45,418 bases of DNA, taken from contig JAIDCC010000068.1 of the NCBI GenBank assembly GCA_029056055.1, positions 1 through 45,418 on the forward strand, written 5' to 3'. The position numbers and the translations under genes were made by a program. Positions 19,516 to 26,845 of the stretch are shown piece after piece. Every line of letters begins with the position of its first letter. The stretch's first letter is position 1. This DNA is from Duncaniella sp. (GTDB lineage Bacteria > Bacteroidota > Bacteroidia > Bacteroidales > Muribaculaceae). The notes below the pieces were generated by a model that was given only the letters and a program-made list of their open reading frames with translations, made no database searches and was not told the DNA's origin.

Positions 19516-20263
19516 ACGCATCATCCCCTGCCTCGACGTCAAGGAGGGGCGCACCGTCAAGGGTGTCAATTTCGAGGGCCTCACCGACATCGGCGACCCC
19601 GTGGAACTCGGCACCTACTACGCCTCGCAGGGGGCCGACGAGCTGGTCTACCTCGACATCACCGCCTCGCGCGAAGGCCGCTCCACATTCCTCGACCTCG
19701 TGCGCCGCGTGGCCGACCGCGTCGACATTCCTTTCACCGTCGGTGGCGGCATCTCGTCGCTCGCCGAGGCCGAGGCTCTGCTCATGGCCGGTGCCGACAA
19801 GATTTCGGTCAATTCGGCCGCCGTGCGTCGCCCGGAGCTAATCACCGAGATTGCCTCGCGCTACGGCTCGCAGTTTGTGGTGGTGGCCATCGACGCCCGT
19901 TCCACTCCCGACGGCTCATGGCGAGTCACCACCCACGGAGGTTCGCGCCTCACCGACCGCGAACTCTTCGCCTGGGCCTCCGAAGCCGCCGACCGCGGTG
20001 CCGGCGAGATACTTTTCACCTCGATGGACCATGATGGCACGCGCTCAGGCTATCCTTGCCCCCTCTTCGCCCGGCTCTGCTCGCAGCTCCCCGTGCCCGT
20101 CATCGCATCCGGAGGTGCCGGAAGCATCGACGACATTGCCCGCGTGCTCTCCGAAGGCCGTGCCGACGCCGCCCTCGCCGCCTCGATTTTCCACTACAAC
20201 GAAATTCCAATCCCAGTGCTCAAACGCGCCCTCGCCGAGAGGGGCATATACGTAAGACGATGA
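19505..20263 (+). CDS. hisF: Imidazole glycerol phosphate synthase, cyclase subunit
   Basis: Cyclises PRFAR with ammonia from HisH to give IGP and AICAR. The 252-residue barrel opens with MVSKRIIPCLDVKEGRTVKG (Asp near 11), has VGGGISS and DKISVNSAA, VVAIDAR with the second catalytic Asp near 130, TSMDHDGT, and the phosphate loop ASGGAGS. A TTG nine bases upstream could extend it, but ATG 19505 matches family members. It overlaps hisA by 11 bases and hisIE by four. Confidence 0.97.
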   Translation: MVSKRIIPCLDVKEGRTVKGVNFEGLTDIGDPVELGTYYASQGADELVYLDITASREGRSTFLDLVRRVADRVDIPFTVGGGISSLAEAEALLMAGADKISVNSAAVRRPELITEIASRYGSQFVVVAIDARSTPDGSWRVTTHGGSRLTDRELFAWASEAADRGAGEILFTSMDHDGTRSGYPCPLFARLCSQLPVPVIASGGAGSIDDIARVLSEGRADAALAASIFHYNEIPIPVLKRALAERGIYVRR

Positions 20264-20862
20264 TATCTTTCTCTCAACTCAATTTGTCAAAAAACGCCGA
20301 CGGTCTTGTGCCCGTCATCATTCAGGACAATGTCACCCTCAAGGTGCTCATGCTCGGCTACATGAATCGCGAAGCCTTCGACATGACCGTCGAGACGGGG
20401 CGCGTCACGTTCTGGTCGCGCACACGCGGCGAACTGTGGACCAAAGGCGAAACCTCGGGCAACTTCCTCTACTGGGACTCGATTCTCCCCGACTGCGATA
20501 ACGACACTCTTCTCATCAAGGCCACACCCGTTGGCCCGACCTGCCACCGGGGCACCACATCCTGCTTCGACACCTCCGACGACGAAGGGTTTATCCGTTC
20601 GCTCGCGGCCCTCATCCGTCAGCGCCACCTCGAAATGCCCGAGGGGAGCTACACCACGCGACTCTTCATCAAAGGTGTCAAGAAAATTGCGCAGAAAGTG
20701 GGCGAAGAAGCCGTTGAAACCGTTGTCGAAGCTGTCGACGCCAACCGCGATCGCTTCATCTACGAAGCCGGCGACCTCCTCTACCACTACCTCGTCCTGC
20801 TCGAACAGATGGGCGTCACCCTCGCCGACATCGAATCCGAACTCCACAAACGCCACTCCTAA
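20260..20862 (+). CDS. hisIE: Bifunctional phosphoribosyl-AMP cyclohydrolase / phosphoribosyl-ATP pyrophosphatase
   Basis: Second and third steps of histidine synthesis. In the 200-residue fusion, residues 1 to about 110 are the cyclohydrolase (VLMLGYMNREAF, TFWSRTRGELWTKGETSGN, DCDNDTLL, PTCHRGTTSCF with the zinc cysteines). Residues from about 115 are the pyrophosphohydrolase (SYTTRLFIKG, KKIAQKVGEEAVETVVEA, EAGDLLYHYLVLL). ATG 20260 overlaps the hisF stop. The frame is open upstream, but that part is shadow of hisF. It closes the his operon; no strong terminator follows directly. Confidence 0.97.
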   Translation: MISFSQLNLSKNADGLVPVIIQDNVTLKVLMLGYMNREAFDMTVETGRVTFWSRTRGELWTKGETSGNFLYWDSILPDCDNDTLLIKATPVGPTCHRGTTSCFDTSDDEGFIRSLAALIRQRHLEMPEGSYTTRLFIKGVKKIAQKVGEEAVETVVEAVDANRDRFIYEAGDLLYHYLVLLEQMGVTLADIESELHKRHS

Positions 20863-20949
20863 CCCCCCACGCCCCGGCAAATTCGATTACATCGTTGCTT
20901 CGACAAATTTGACGCAGCCGTCCGGCCAATGTGATTACGCATCTTGTAG

Positions 20950-20969
20950 GGACGCGATTCTTCGCGTCC
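20950..20969. repeat. Hairpin repeat GGACGCGA-TTCT-TCGCGTCC
   Basis: A perfect eight-base-pair stem with a four-base loop, preceded by CTTGTAG and followed by GCGTCCTCCCACGC. The same flanks surround the hairpin at 21088 although the stem sequence differs. Confidence 0.85.
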
Positions 20970-20988
20970 GCGTCCTCCCACGCCCACC

Positions 20989-21017
20989 CTCAAATATCTC
21001 CTGCAAATCAACCGATT
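20989..21017 (+). repeat. 29-base direct repeat, copy 1
   Basis: Begins CTCAAATATCTCCTGC and ends in AATCAACCGATT. It matches 21280-21308 at 25 of 29 positions. It lies about 20 bases after the hairpin at 20950. Confidence 0.8.
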
Positions 21018-21087
21018 GTGAGTCCCCCATGTCAGGCCACAATCATCCGCGTGAAAACAATTGTATATCAATTGATTAACCTTGTAG

Positions 21088-21107
21088 GGGCGCAATACAT
21101 TGCGCCC
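21088..21107. repeat. Hairpin repeat GGGCGCAAT-AC-ATTGCGCCC
   Basis: A perfect nine-base-pair stem with a two-base loop, preceded by CTTGTAG and followed by GCGTCCTCCCGCGC. It shares flanks with the hairpin at 20950, while the stem bases are changed on both sides so that pairing is kept. Confidence 0.85.
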
Positions 21108-21181
21108 GCGTCCTCCCGCGCGCCGTTAATTTCCTGCGGTGTTTTCTTGTTTAATCCGAAAAATTTTGCTAATATTGCATC

Positions 21182-21256
21182 GGCTGGTCGCTCTGAAGAG
21201 CGGCTGACCTCACTCCGGAAGGTTGACTCATTGAGGAAGTCTTCCGGTTTTATTTT
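21182..21256 (+). ncRNA. Candidate small RNA downstream of the his operon
   Basis: A promoter-like TAATATTG (21170-21177, one mismatch to TAnnTTTG) is followed by a hairpin (GGTC GCTC-TGAA-GAGC ggct GACC, 21186-21209) and then by a strong terminator stem with a T-rich tail ending near 21256. The framing suggests a transcript of about 75 bases. No known family is recognised. The simpler alternative is that the terminator merely ends the his transcript about 350 bases after hisIE. Confidence 0.35.
21215..21256 (+). terminator. Rho-independent terminator (his operon or candidate small RNA)
   Basis: CCGGAAG (21215-21221) pairs with CTTCCGG (21241-21247), and an inner ACT/AGT pair (21226-21228 with 21238-21240) extends the stem. 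TTTTATTTT follows. The T-run is on the + strand only, so it stops rightward transcription. Confidence 0.8.
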
Positions 21257-21279
21257 AAATCCATTGCGGGAAAGCCGCT

Positions 21280-21308
21280 CTCAAATATCTTCTGCTAATC
21301 AGCCAATT
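21280..21308 (+). repeat. 29-base direct repeat, copy 2
   Basis: Begins CTCAAATATCTTCTGC and ends in AATCAGCCAATT. It is followed directly by the half-hairpin GCGCGCGTCCCTACCTG, which matches the right half of the GGACGCG-type palindromes and its CTACCTG flank. Confidence 0.8.
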
Positions 21309-21355
21309 GCGCGCGTCCCTACCTGAAAATCATGCAATTGCGTCCGTTCAGAGCA

Positions 21356-21739
21356 TCATTTTCGCGCTCCCATTGCGTAGACCGCCACCTCCAATAGCGC
21401 GAAGGCGGCCGCAATCCACAGGGGATACGTCGCATCAATGCCAAACAGCATCGCTATCAAACCCGAAAGCGTCAACGCATACGGAAGTGCGAGAAGCTCC
21501 GACACAATCCCTACGACCACTGACGACCCACCCTCGGAATTTCGCGAAGCCGATGCCACACGAAAAATCAGTCCTACCATAGCGATTTCGCCGACGCCCG
21601 CAGCAATCCAAGCCACGACACGTCCCCAGCCCAAACCAATCCGCCCGCCTATCATCCCCACGGTAATCATCGGCAGCATCGCCGCACACACCTTGTAGTA
21701 CGTCTCGTAATATACGTCTCCCTTCAATAATTTCTTCAT
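21356..21739 (-). CDS. Small multi-pass membrane protein of unknown function
   Basis: I do not recognise this 127-residue protein. It is hydrophobic, with about four predicted membrane segments: residues 18-33 (VCAAMLPMITVGMIGG), 38-60 (WGRVVAWIAAGVGEIAMVGLIFR), 74-100 (VVVGIVSELLALPYALTLSGLIAML) and 104-122 (ATYPLWIAAAFALLEVAVYAM). The N-terminus MKKLLKGDVYYETYYK is cytoplasmic by charge. It is separated from the glycosyltransferase gene upstream by a 72-base A/T-rich spacer with its own promoter-like site, and is less GC-rich than its neighbours. Its stop borders the repeat zone. Confidence 0.6.
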   Translation of the reverse strand: MKKLLKGDVYYETYYKVCAAMLPMITVGMIGGRIGLGWGRVVAWIAAGVGEIAMVGLIFRVASASRNSEGGSSVVVGIVSELLALPYALTLSGLIAMLFGIDATYPLWIAAAFALLEVAVYAMGARK

Positions 21740-21766
21740 ATCATAAATAAATTTTCGTGATTATTG

Positions 21767-21793
21767 AAAATATAGTAATTATTATATTACAAA
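21767..21793 (-). promoter_or_regulatory. Possible promoter for the small membrane protein
   Basis: On the - strand TTTG (21790-21793) is followed 19 bases later by TATATTTT (21767-21774), one mismatch from TAnnTTTG, in a strongly A/T-rich spacer 28 bases before the ATG at 21739. Confidence 0.45.
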
Positions 21794-21811
21794 GCAAGAA
21801 AATTTTAAAAA

Positions 21812-22555
21812 CTATTTATTGAGGCGGGAGGCGAGGAAGCGGAAGATTACGACGGGGTCGTCGACGAAGTAGCGGCGGAACATGCGGCGGGGTTCGCACA
21901 GGAAACGGTAGAACCATTCCATGCCGACCCGCTGCACCCACCGCGGGGCGCGGCGCAGGGCACCCGCCTCAAAGTCGATTGTCGCACCGAGCGCGAGCCA
22001 GAGTTTCACGCCGGGCATTTCGTCGCGGTGTGCCATAATCCATTTTTCCTGCTTCGGTGCGCCGACGCCCACGAGCACCACGTTTGCCCCGGAGGCATTG
22101 ACAATCGAGGCTATCTCGGCGGCCTCGTCGGGACGTTTCTCAAATCCGAACGAAGGGGAGTGGGCGCCGACGACAATCTCGCGCCCCACGCGGGCGTTGA
22201 TGCGGCGGCGGGCCTCGTCGGCCACACCGGGACGCGCGCCCAGCAGAAAGATGCGGCAGTCGGGGTCGGAGGCATGATGCTCGTAGAATCGGGTGAAGAA
22301 CGTGCTTCCGGGGATAGTCTCGGGGATAGGCGTAGGGAGCAGCCGCGAGAGGGTGCTGATGATGCGCGAGTCGCAAAGCACCCAGTCGGCCGCCTCGTAG
22401 CAGCGGCGAAATTCGGCGTCGTGATGCAGCTTGGCCAGGTGGTCGATGTTGGGGGTGACGACCACACCGCTCTCAATCGTGTCGAGAGCCTCCTGCATCG
22501 TGGCGATGTGGATGGGAGTGTCGAGAAATGTGGTGTGCGACAGCGCGTGGTTCAT
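21812..22555 (-). CDS. WecG/TagA/CpsF-family glycosyltransferase
   Basis: A GT26-type enzyme that adds a sugar, often N-acetylmannosamine or its acid, to a lipid-linked GlcNAc during surface polysaccharide synthesis at the inner membrane. The 247-residue protein has the family segments TPNIDHLAKL near residue 34, ADWVLCDSRIIS (Asp62, where many members have DG), FLLGARPGV, VGVGAPKQEKWI, and the C-terminal membrane-associating LGATIDFEAGALRRAPRW and MEWFYRF. Length and motif order fit. It follows purU by 40 bases on the same strand. The actual sugar donor cannot be told. Confidence 0.88.
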   Translation of the reverse strand: MNHALSHTTFLDTPIHIATMQEALDTIESGVVVTPNIDHLAKLHHDAEFRRCYEAADWVLCDSRIISTLSRLLPTPIPETIPGSTFFTRFYEHHASDPDCRIFLLGARPGVADEARRRINARVGREIVVGAHSPSFGFEKRPDEAAEIASIVNASGANVVLVGVGAPKQEKWIMAHRDEMPGVKLWLALGATIDFEAGALRRAPRWVQRVGMEWFYRFLCEPRRMFRRYFVDDPVVIFRFLASRLNK

Positions 22556-22595
22556 GGCAGAGCGAGGTAGTTGGTGTGTGAGAGGCGGTGGGGCG

Positions 22596-23447
22596 TTACG
22601 AGAAAATCACGGTCTTGTTGCCGTGGGTGAGGATTTTGCGGGCGATGTGAGCCCCGACCGCACGCGAGAGAACGATTTTTTCGAGGTCGCGCCCTTTCTT
22701 GACAAGTTCGGACACGGAGTCCTTGTGGCTGATGCGGGCGATGTCTTGCTCGATGATTGGACCGGCGTCGAGGTCGGCCGTCACGTAGTGGCTCGTCGCG
22801 CCGATGAGCTTCACGCCGCGTTCGTAGGCCTGATGATAGGGTTTGGCACCTACGAAAGCTGGGAGGAAAGAGTGGTGGATGTTGATGATGCGGTTGGGAT
22901 AGCGCGCGATGAAGTCCTCGGAGAGCACCTGCATGTAGCGGGCGAGTACGATGAAGTCAATGCCGTAGCGGTCGAGCAGCTCAAACTCGCGGGCTTCCAT
23001 CTCGGCCTTGTTGTCGCGCGTCACGGGCACCACTTCGAAGGGGATGCCGAACTGGCGCCCTACGATTTCGAGGTCGGGGTGGTTGGAAATGATGAGGGGA
23101 ATCTCGACGTCCCACTCGCCCGCGGTGTAGCGGGCGAGCAGGTCGTAGAGGCAGTGAGACATCTTCGAGACGAAGATTGCCATCTTCTGGCGGTGGGAGG
23201 TGAACGAGATGTGAAACCACATGTCGTAGCGGCGGGCGTAGAGCGTCTCGAAGTAGTCGCGGATTTTCTCGCGCGGAATGGCAAACTTGTCGAGCTCCCA
23301 CTCGACCCGCATGTAGAACACTCCGTTGGAATGGTCGACGTACTGGTCGAGATTGATGATGTTGCCGCCGTTTGAAGTGATGAACTCGGTGATGACAGAG
23401 ATGATGCCGGGACAGTCGGGGCAGTGCATTCGCAGGATTGCGGTCAT
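22596..23447 (-). CDS. purU: Formyltetrahydrofolate deformylase
   Basis: Hydrolyses 10-formyl-THF to formate and THF, balancing one-carbon pools. The 283-residue protein has an N-terminal ACT domain (about 1-80, LRMHCPDCPGIISVITEFI) and a C-terminal formyltransferase-like domain with the SNHPDL segment, ARYMQVLS, the catalytic NIHHSFLPAF and the DAGPIIEQD loop with its Asp. These match PurU rather than PurN, which lacks the ACT domain. It sits between the TPR gene (56-base gap) and the glycosyltransferase gene. Confidence 0.95.
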   Translation of the reverse strand: MTAILRMHCPDCPGIISVITEFITSNGGNIINLDQYVDHSNGVFYMRVEWELDKFAIPREKIRDYFETLYARRYDMWFHISFTSHRQKMAIFVSKMSHCLYDLLARYTAGEWDVEIPLIISNHPDLEIVGRQFGIPFEVVPVTRDNKAEMEAREFELLDRYGIDFIVLARYMQVLSEDFIARYPNRIINIHHSFLPAFVGAKPYHQAYERGVKLIGATSHYVTADLDAGPIIEQDIARISHKDSVSELVKKGRDLEKIVLSRAVGAHIARKILTHGNKTVIFS

Positions 23448-23503
23448 GGCTGAGAAAGGAAAAGGAATGTGAGAGTCAAAAAGGATGGCGTGTGACGCAG
23501 TCG

Positions 23504-25099
23504 TTACTTGAACAGTGTGGCATATTTCTTGAGCAGAGCGTCGAAGCGGTCGTCTTTGCGCAGGGGAGCGCAGTTGACGTTGGCGTCGGCGGCCATGGTC
23601 CAGGCGTAAAGGTTGGCGTAGCCTTTCTCAAGCGAGGCTTCGGCGTGGCGCAGGGCGCGGTCCATGAGACCCATCTGCGAGTAGAGGCAAGCGGCGTAGT
23701 AGTTGATTTCGCCGTCGTAGTCGTCGGCGGTGTCGAGCACGCGCTTCATCCATGCTTCGGCCTCGTCACGGCGGTCGAGGTAGAGGAGGGCGAAACCTTT
23801 GAGCGAGCGGACGTCGTCGAAGTCATAGTCCATGTCGAGCATTCGCTCCCATGCCTGAGCGGCGGGTTTGGGCTGATTGCGGAACTCCGAGAGCACCCAC
23901 CCGCGCAGCAGGAAGGCGAGGGCGTTCTCAGGCTCGTTCATGGCCACTTCCGAGAGAGCCACCGAGGCGTCGGCACTCTCGTTGAGGTCGAGCTGTGCGA
24001 GAGCCTTGGCTATGAGGGCGTCCGAGTATTCGGCGTTGCTGACGAGGGCAGCGTTGGCGGCTTCGACGGCCTGTTCGGGGTGTCCCATGGCGCGCTCGAT
24101 GCGCGACTTGAACATGTAGTAGTAGGCGTTTTCTTCGGTGCCGTTGATGGCGTAGTCGATGTTGAGGAGAGCCGTGTCGAAGCGGGTCAGATAGTAGTAG
24201 CACTCGGCCAGCGAGCCGTTGATGCCGGGATAGGAGTCGAGCTTGTTGTTGAGGATGGCGTCATAGTCAGCGATGGCCGACAGATAGTTGCAGTGGCCTT
24301 GGGCAATCATGCCGCGGATGTAGTAGAAGAGGCCGTTGCGGGGAGCCTTGCGGATGGCTTCGGTCAGACCGCTGATTACCACGGGATAATTGCGGCGCGA
24401 GAGGTCGACGAGGGCGCGGAGCGCACCTGCGGTGTTGGCGTTGTCGGTAGAGAGGGCGTAGATGTAGTCTTCGACGGCGCCGGGAGCGTTGCCCATCTGG
24501 GTGCGCACCGATGCGCGGCGCATGTAGGCTTCTGAGTTGGTGGGGGTGATTGCCACGGCCATGTCGCAGAGTTCGCCGGCCACACCGATGTTCTTTTCCT
24601 TGACGGCGATGCGGGCCAGACCGAAGAGGGCTTCCTGGCTTCGGGGATTAATCTGACGGAGCATCTGGAAGTCGCGCTTGGCCTCGGCGAGGCGGTCGAG
24701 GTTGTAGAGGGCGGTGCCGCGCTGGTAGTAGGCGGCATAGTCGGCGGGGTCGTTTTCGATGACAGCGTTGAGGTCTTCGACGGCGCGGTCATACTTCTTC
24801 TGCATCATGAGGATGTTGGAGCGGAGAATGCGTGCCTGCTGGAGGAAGTCGGCATCGGCGGGGTCGGCATACTTGATGGCGCCGTTGAGGTCGTCGAGGG
24901 CGTGGACGTAGTCGTTGATGTTATAGTATTCGGAGCCGCGGCGGAAGAGGGTTTCGGGGTCGCGGGGGTCTTCGTCGAGCAACTGGTCGTAGACTTTCAT
25001 CAGAGCTACGGTCATCGGGTCGTCGGCGCGGCGCTGTGCCGAGAGCGTCGTGAATGAGGCAGCGGCAAGCAGCAGTGCCACGAGGGTCTTCAGGTTCAT
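23504..25099 (-). CDS. Secreted or periplasmic TPR-repeat protein
   Basis: A 531-residue protein with a signal peptide (MNLKTLVALLLAAASFTTLSAQ, cleavage about residue 21). The rest is made of tandem tetratricopeptide repeats, for example DPETLFRRGSEYYNINDYVHALDDLNGAIKY shortened to its GSEYY and ALDDL hallmarks near 48-72, YAAYYQRGTALYNLDRL, EALFGLARIAVKE, NGLFYYIRGMIAQG and SDALIAKALAQL. TPR arrays mediate protein-protein contacts; no catalytic domain is seen. Such proteins are common in Bacteroidales envelopes. The partner is unknown. It is followed by purU and preceded by kdsA, with a 157-base gap lacking a clear promoter. Confidence 0.85.
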   Translation of the reverse strand: MNLKTLVALLLAAASFTTLSAQRRADDPMTVALMKVYDQLLDEDPRDPETLFRRGSEYYNINDYVHALDDLNGAIKYADPADADFLQQARILRSNILMMQKKYDRAVEDLNAVIENDPADYAAYYQRGTALYNLDRLAEAKRDFQMLRQINPRSQEALFGLARIAVKEKNIGVAGELCDMAVAITPTNSEAYMRRASVRTQMGNAPGAVEDYIYALSTDNANTAGALRALVDLSRRNYPVVISGLTEAIRKAPRNGLFYYIRGMIAQGHCNYLSAIADYDAILNNKLDSYPGINGSLAECYYYLTRFDTALLNIDYAINGTEENAYYYMFKSRIERAMGHPEQAVEAANAALVSNAEYSDALIAKALAQLDLNESADASVALSEVAMNEPENALAFLLRGWVLSEFRNQPKPAAQAWERMLDMDYDFDDVRSLKGFALLYLDRRDEAEAWMKRVLDTADDYDGEINYYAACLYSQMGLMDRALRHAEASLEKGYANLYAWTMAADANVNCAPLRKDDRFDALLKKYATLFK

Positions 25100-25256
25100 A
25101 AGTGATGATGGGGGAGTGGTGGATGTAAGAGAGGGATGGAAATCTTTGTTACAGACGTCGCAGGCTTTTCAGACAGGCCTTTAGGAAGTATAACGCAGAT
25201 TGCGCCCCGTTGGTTCTGGGATTGCGGAGATTGTGTGCGGGGTCGGCAGGGGGGCG

Positions 25257-26081
25257 TCAGTCGTGCATGGCGTCGATTTCGACTACGGCCTTGCGCAGCA
25301 CCGACAGACGTTCGAGCAGCCCGGGCAGGAGGTGGAGGGGGAGCATGTTTGCGCCGTCGCTCTTGGCCACCGCGGGGTTCTGATGAGTCTCGAGGAAAAT
25401 GCCGTCGATGCCCGAGGCTATGCCGGCGCGGGCTACGGTCTCGATGAGGTCGGGGCGACCGCCGGTGACGCCTGCGGCCTGGTTGGGCTGCTGGAGCGAG
25501 TGGGTGATGTCAAGGATTACGGGCGCTCCGAAGGCGCGCATTGTGGGGATGCCGCGGTAGTCGACGATGAGGTCCTGATAGCCGAAGGTGACGCCGCGTT
25601 CGGTGAGCGCCACGTTGTCGCAGCCGGCGTCGCGCACCTTGCCGAGAGCAAACTGCATCGACTCGGGCGAGAGGAACTGGCCTTTCTTGACGTTGACGGC
25701 GCGGCCGGTGCGTGCGGCGGCCACGAGGAGGTCGGTCTGGCGGCAGAGGAAGGCGGGAATCTGGAGCACGTCGACGTATTCGGCGGCCATGCGTGCCTCT
25801 TCGGCCGAATGGATGTCGGTGACCACGGGGATGCCGAACGTCTCGCGCACCTTGGCCAGAATAGCCAGTGCCTCATGGTCGCCGATGCCGGTGAACGAGT
25901 CGAGGCGCGAGCGGTTGGCCTTGCGGTAGGAACCTTTGAAAACGTAGGGGATGCCGAGGCGCGAGGTGATTTCGCATGCGCGTTCGGCTATTTCGAGGGC
26001 CATCTTTTCGCCTTCGATGACGCAGGGACCTGCGAGAAGAAAGAACTGACCCGAGCGGGTGGCTTCGTTGAAATTGAACAT
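25257..26081 (-). CDS. kdsA: 3-deoxy-8-phosphooctulonate synthase, metal-dependent class
   Basis: Condenses PEP with arabinose 5-phosphate to Kdo-8-phosphate for the LPS inner core. The 274-residue barrel has LLAGPCVIEG with Cys20, FKGSYRKANRS, DIHS, LQIPAFLCRQTDLL, VKKGQFLSP, the ITHSLQQPN histidine, FLETHQNP glutamate and KSDGANML aspartate. The Cys, His, Glu and Asp set is that of metal-dependent enzymes (as in Aquifex), whereas E. coli KdsA has Asn in place of the Cys. It lies 53 bases after rsmE on the same strand. With lpxA in the same window it supports an LPS-bearing cell. Confidence 0.95.
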   Translation of the reverse strand: MFNFNEATRSGQFFLLAGPCVIEGEKMALEIAERACEITSRLGIPYVFKGSYRKANRSRLDSFTGIGDHEALAILAKVRETFGIPVVTDIHSAEEARMAAEYVDVLQIPAFLCRQTDLLVAAARTGRAVNVKKGQFLSPESMQFALGKVRDAGCDNVALTERGVTFGYQDLIVDYRGIPTMRAFGAPVILDITHSLQQPNQAAGVTGGRPDLIETVARAGIASGIDGIFLETHQNPAVAKSDGANMLPLHLLPGLLERLSVLRKAVVEIDAMHD

Positions 26082-26134
26082 ATCGGAAATTGGGAATGAT
26101 TATCAATAAAGTAAGACCGGTTTTTCTCAGTTGC

Positions 26135-26845
26135 TCAGCGGGCGTGAGCGTCGAGGATGTGGCAGGCCGAGGCGGCGTAGAGGGCGGCTGTCTCGGTGCG
26201 CAGACGGTTGTCGCCGAAAGTGACGGGGATGATGCCGGCGCCCAGCACGCGCTCAATCTCGGCGGGCGAGAAGTCGCCTTCGGGGCCGATGAGGATGAGG
26301 GTGTCGCGGCGCGGCGTGTAGGTGCGGGCGAAGTCGCGGCGCTCGACGGCATCGTCGCAGTAGCCCACATAGCGCTGCGCGTCGGGCATGAGGGTGAGCA
26401 CTTCGGCGAGAGGCATCATGTCGTCGATGACGGGGAGGGTGGCTTTGAGGCTCTGCTTCATGGCCGAGACGGCAATCTTTTCGATGCGTTCGCGCTTGAT
26501 GATCTTTCGCTCGGAGCGCGAGGTGAGCACGGGGATGAAGCGCGAGATGCCAATCTCGACGAGCTTTTCGACGAGCCATTCCATGCGGTCGATGTGCTTC
26601 GTCGGGGCTACGGCCACAACAATCTCCTGCGTCCAGACGGGAGGGCAGTCGCGCACACCGGTCAGCTCGACGCGGGCGTGTTTGGGATGAGGGTCGGCTA
26701 TGCGGCACGAGTAGATGCGGCCTTGTCCGTCGGTCACCTCAAGCTCGGCGCCGGCGCCGAGGCGCAGCACGCGCACGGCGTGACCCGAATCGCTTTCGGG
26801 CAGAGTGAGGGTCTCGGCTATGTCGGGAGCGTAAAACCTAATCAT
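26135..26845 (-). CDS. rsmE: 16S rRNA (uracil-1498-N3)-methyltransferase
   Basis: Methylates U1498 of 16S rRNA using SAM. The 236-residue protein has an N-terminal PUA-like domain (MIRFYAPD, HAVRVLRLGAG) and a C-terminal SPOUT knot with VAPTKHIDRMEWLVEKLVEIG, LIGPEGDFSPAEIE and the SAM loop FGDNRLRTETAAL. Motifs and length agree with RsmE. Its ATG overlaps the stop of the nucleoside transporter gene by four bases, so the two are coupled. Confidence 0.95.
   Translation of the reverse strand: MIRFYAPDIAETLTLPESDSGHAVRVLRLGAGAELEVTDGQGRIYSCRIADPHPKHARVELTGVRDCPPVWTQEIVVAVAPTKHIDRMEWLVEKLVEIGISRFIPVLTSRSERKIIKRERIEKIAVSAMKQSLKATLPVIDDMMPLAEVLTLMPDAQRYVGYCDDAVERRDFARTYTPRRDTLILIGPEGDFSPAEIERVLGAGIIPVTFGDNRLRTETAALYAASACHILDAHAR

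Larger units (their letters stand above)
20863..21355. other. Gene-free convergent region with repeat units and an RNA-like element
   Basis: About 490 bases between the convergent ends of hisIE and the membrane-protein gene. It holds two complete hairpin repeats (20950-20969, 21088-21107), a half-unit at 21309-21333, a 29-base direct repeat (20989-21017 and 21280-21308), several AATCNNNNNATT mini-palindromes, and a promoter-like site and terminator framing about 75 bases (21182-21256). No frame here encodes a plausible protein. Confidence 0.7.

Noticed and set aside
18085-19614. 509-codon minus-strand frame across hisB-hisA
   Set aside because: Opposite a certain operon, low-complexity composition and no motif; shadow frame.
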